Origin: Ostrinia nubilalis
Lineage: Eukaryota > Arthropoda > Insecta > Lepidoptera > Crambidae
Direction: 5' to 3'
Length of the DNA stretch: 64,000 nucleotides
NCBI RefSeq assembly: GCF_963855985.1
Contig: NC_087099.1
Location: 15,034,001 to 15,098,000, forward strand
The translations under genes were made by a program, and so were the position numbers. The notes under the pieces are model-generated. The model ran no database searches. It was given only the letters and a program-made list of their open reading frames with translations, and was not told the DNA's origin. Below, in pieces: positions 62,987 through 64,000 of this stretch. Position 1 is the stretch's first letter, and each line of letters starts with the position of its first letter.

Positions 62987-64000
62987 CTGCAATAAAGGCA
63001 GTGTGTATAGCAGGAGTCACAGAACGGTATAGATAGTATAGAACGAGTACCTGGTCTTCTTCAATGTTCTGCCCAAATTCAGATTTTTTTAAATATCCTT
63101 GGACATTTTACACTGCGCACTAGGTTCAAACTAATTTCATTGAAATGTTTTTTATTTAGGCTCTTATCTTGTGTCCAAAGAGTTGATCCGTATTATGAAA
63201 CGACACCGAAAACTTTCAATATTTTTAATTTAACGTACGGCATAATCTATTCCCGAGTGTGTTTAAGGTAGTAAGTAGGTACACTTGGCTGCATACACCT
63301 ACAATATGAGCGTGTTGTTTGAGAATATGGGTCAAACAATAGCCTTATATTTGCTATGATAGATTAGTCTTCGGAGGTATAGAAAAGTTCTGTTGATTTG
63401 TGAATAAGTTCTAATAATCTGGAAAAGTGCAAAGAAGAAAAACTATTGTTACCACCTACGAGAAAGTTACGAGTTGTTGTAATAACAATAAATAATGTTT
63501 TTTTCTTGTTATAATAATGTATAACAAGAAATATGATTAAATTTATAATTGTAAATTAGAAAGTGTTATCGTCAAATATTAAAAAATATTCCATCTAAAG
63601 AATAATTGTTACATAATGTCAGTAGGTAGGCCATAGACTATTTGCCCAAGACCCGCGTTATCTCGCGACGCGTCTTTCTGTCGTCATGTCTTTATTACGA
63701 GATCCTTATCTATGGTCATTGAGCTTCACTATTTATTTATCTATAGATTTGATTACAAGGTGTTATCGAGAAAGTTCAAAGTCATGGTAGACATTATAAA
63801 TGGGTAATGTAAACTTCAAACTCTATTTTTTAATTTTTTGCAATAATTTATTATTTCGATAGTGTACTTAATACTATATTTTAGTTTAAAAAGGACAATG
63901 ACCAAAAATGTATGGAGTTTGGTCCAAATGTCCACCACTAACGAGACCTATGTAGCAAAATAGTCTACAAAATACTGATTCATTATAACCAAACCAAATC
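62987..64000. other. Upstream intron of carbonic anhydrase 2, no exon seen
   Basis: The missing 5' exons of the gene are not recognisable here. AT-rich sequence only. Confidence 0.45.

Noticed and set aside
63030..63100. Possible small upstream exon of carbonic anhydrase 2 (donor CCAG|GTACTC on -)
   Set aside because: Its phase (0) does not fit the phase-1 junction required by the 62819-62986 exon, and the peptide has no CA likeness.

Overview
The window is animal nuclear DNA, almost certainly from a moth or butterfly. Genes are split by GT-AG introns, intergenic DNA is AT-rich, and the repeats are ones I know as typical of Lepidoptera: RTE-type LINE ends with the 'acgtccactgctg' motif, '(t)actagctttccgcccgcgg' repeats, many TIR/MITE elements and a BEL/Pao LTR element. 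There is no prokaryotic or organellar signal.

Three host genes can be read exon by exon. (1) On the + strand, 19612-35124, a complete 10-coding-exon gene for a 547-residue FASTK-family (FAST/RAP domain) mitochondrial RNA-metabolism protein, probably FASTKD4/TBRG4-like. (2) On the - strand, 45740 down to 38470 (a tentative signal-peptide exon lies at about 46928), an alpha-carbonic anhydrase with all three zinc histidines and the proton-shuttle histidine. (3) On the - strand, 62986 down to 53854, a second alpha-carbonic anhydrase whose 5' end lies off the window. It keeps the zinc histidines, has lost the shuttle histidine and has an unusual hydrophobic C-terminal tail. Most introns shared by the two anhydrases have the same position and phase, so they are tandem paralogues. 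The FASTK gene and the first anhydrase converge tail to tail around 35-38 kb.

The rest is dominated by mobile DNA, much of it nested. At 4.7-11.9 kb a hAT-like element (8-bp target duplication, with an uninserted relative of its target at 36.4 kb) contains a BEL/Pao element with identical LTRs, intact gag-protease and deleted pol. At 21.1-24.9 kb, inside a FASTK intron, one TIR element contains another, which contains a minisatellite. A CR1/Jockey-type LINE with a long intact reverse-transcriptase reading frame lies antisense in another FASTK intron (30.6-33.0 kb). Many MITEs and 5'-truncated LINE ends are scattered through introns and spacers.

The most striking pattern is not a standard feature type. 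Four separate exons in all three genes (FASTK exon 5, exons A4 and A8 of the first anhydrase, and the HFHW exon of the second) are followed, on their downstream side, by tandem degenerate copies of themselves that keep a 5' splice donor. In FASTK this has grown into a roughly 130-bp repeat array of about 14 donor-bearing half-exons (26.8-29.2 kb), preceded by acceptor-bearing half-exons (26.1-26.5 kb), with the one complete exon between them. The first 19 kb, 46-53.8 kb and 60.5-62.8 kb hold no gene I can support.
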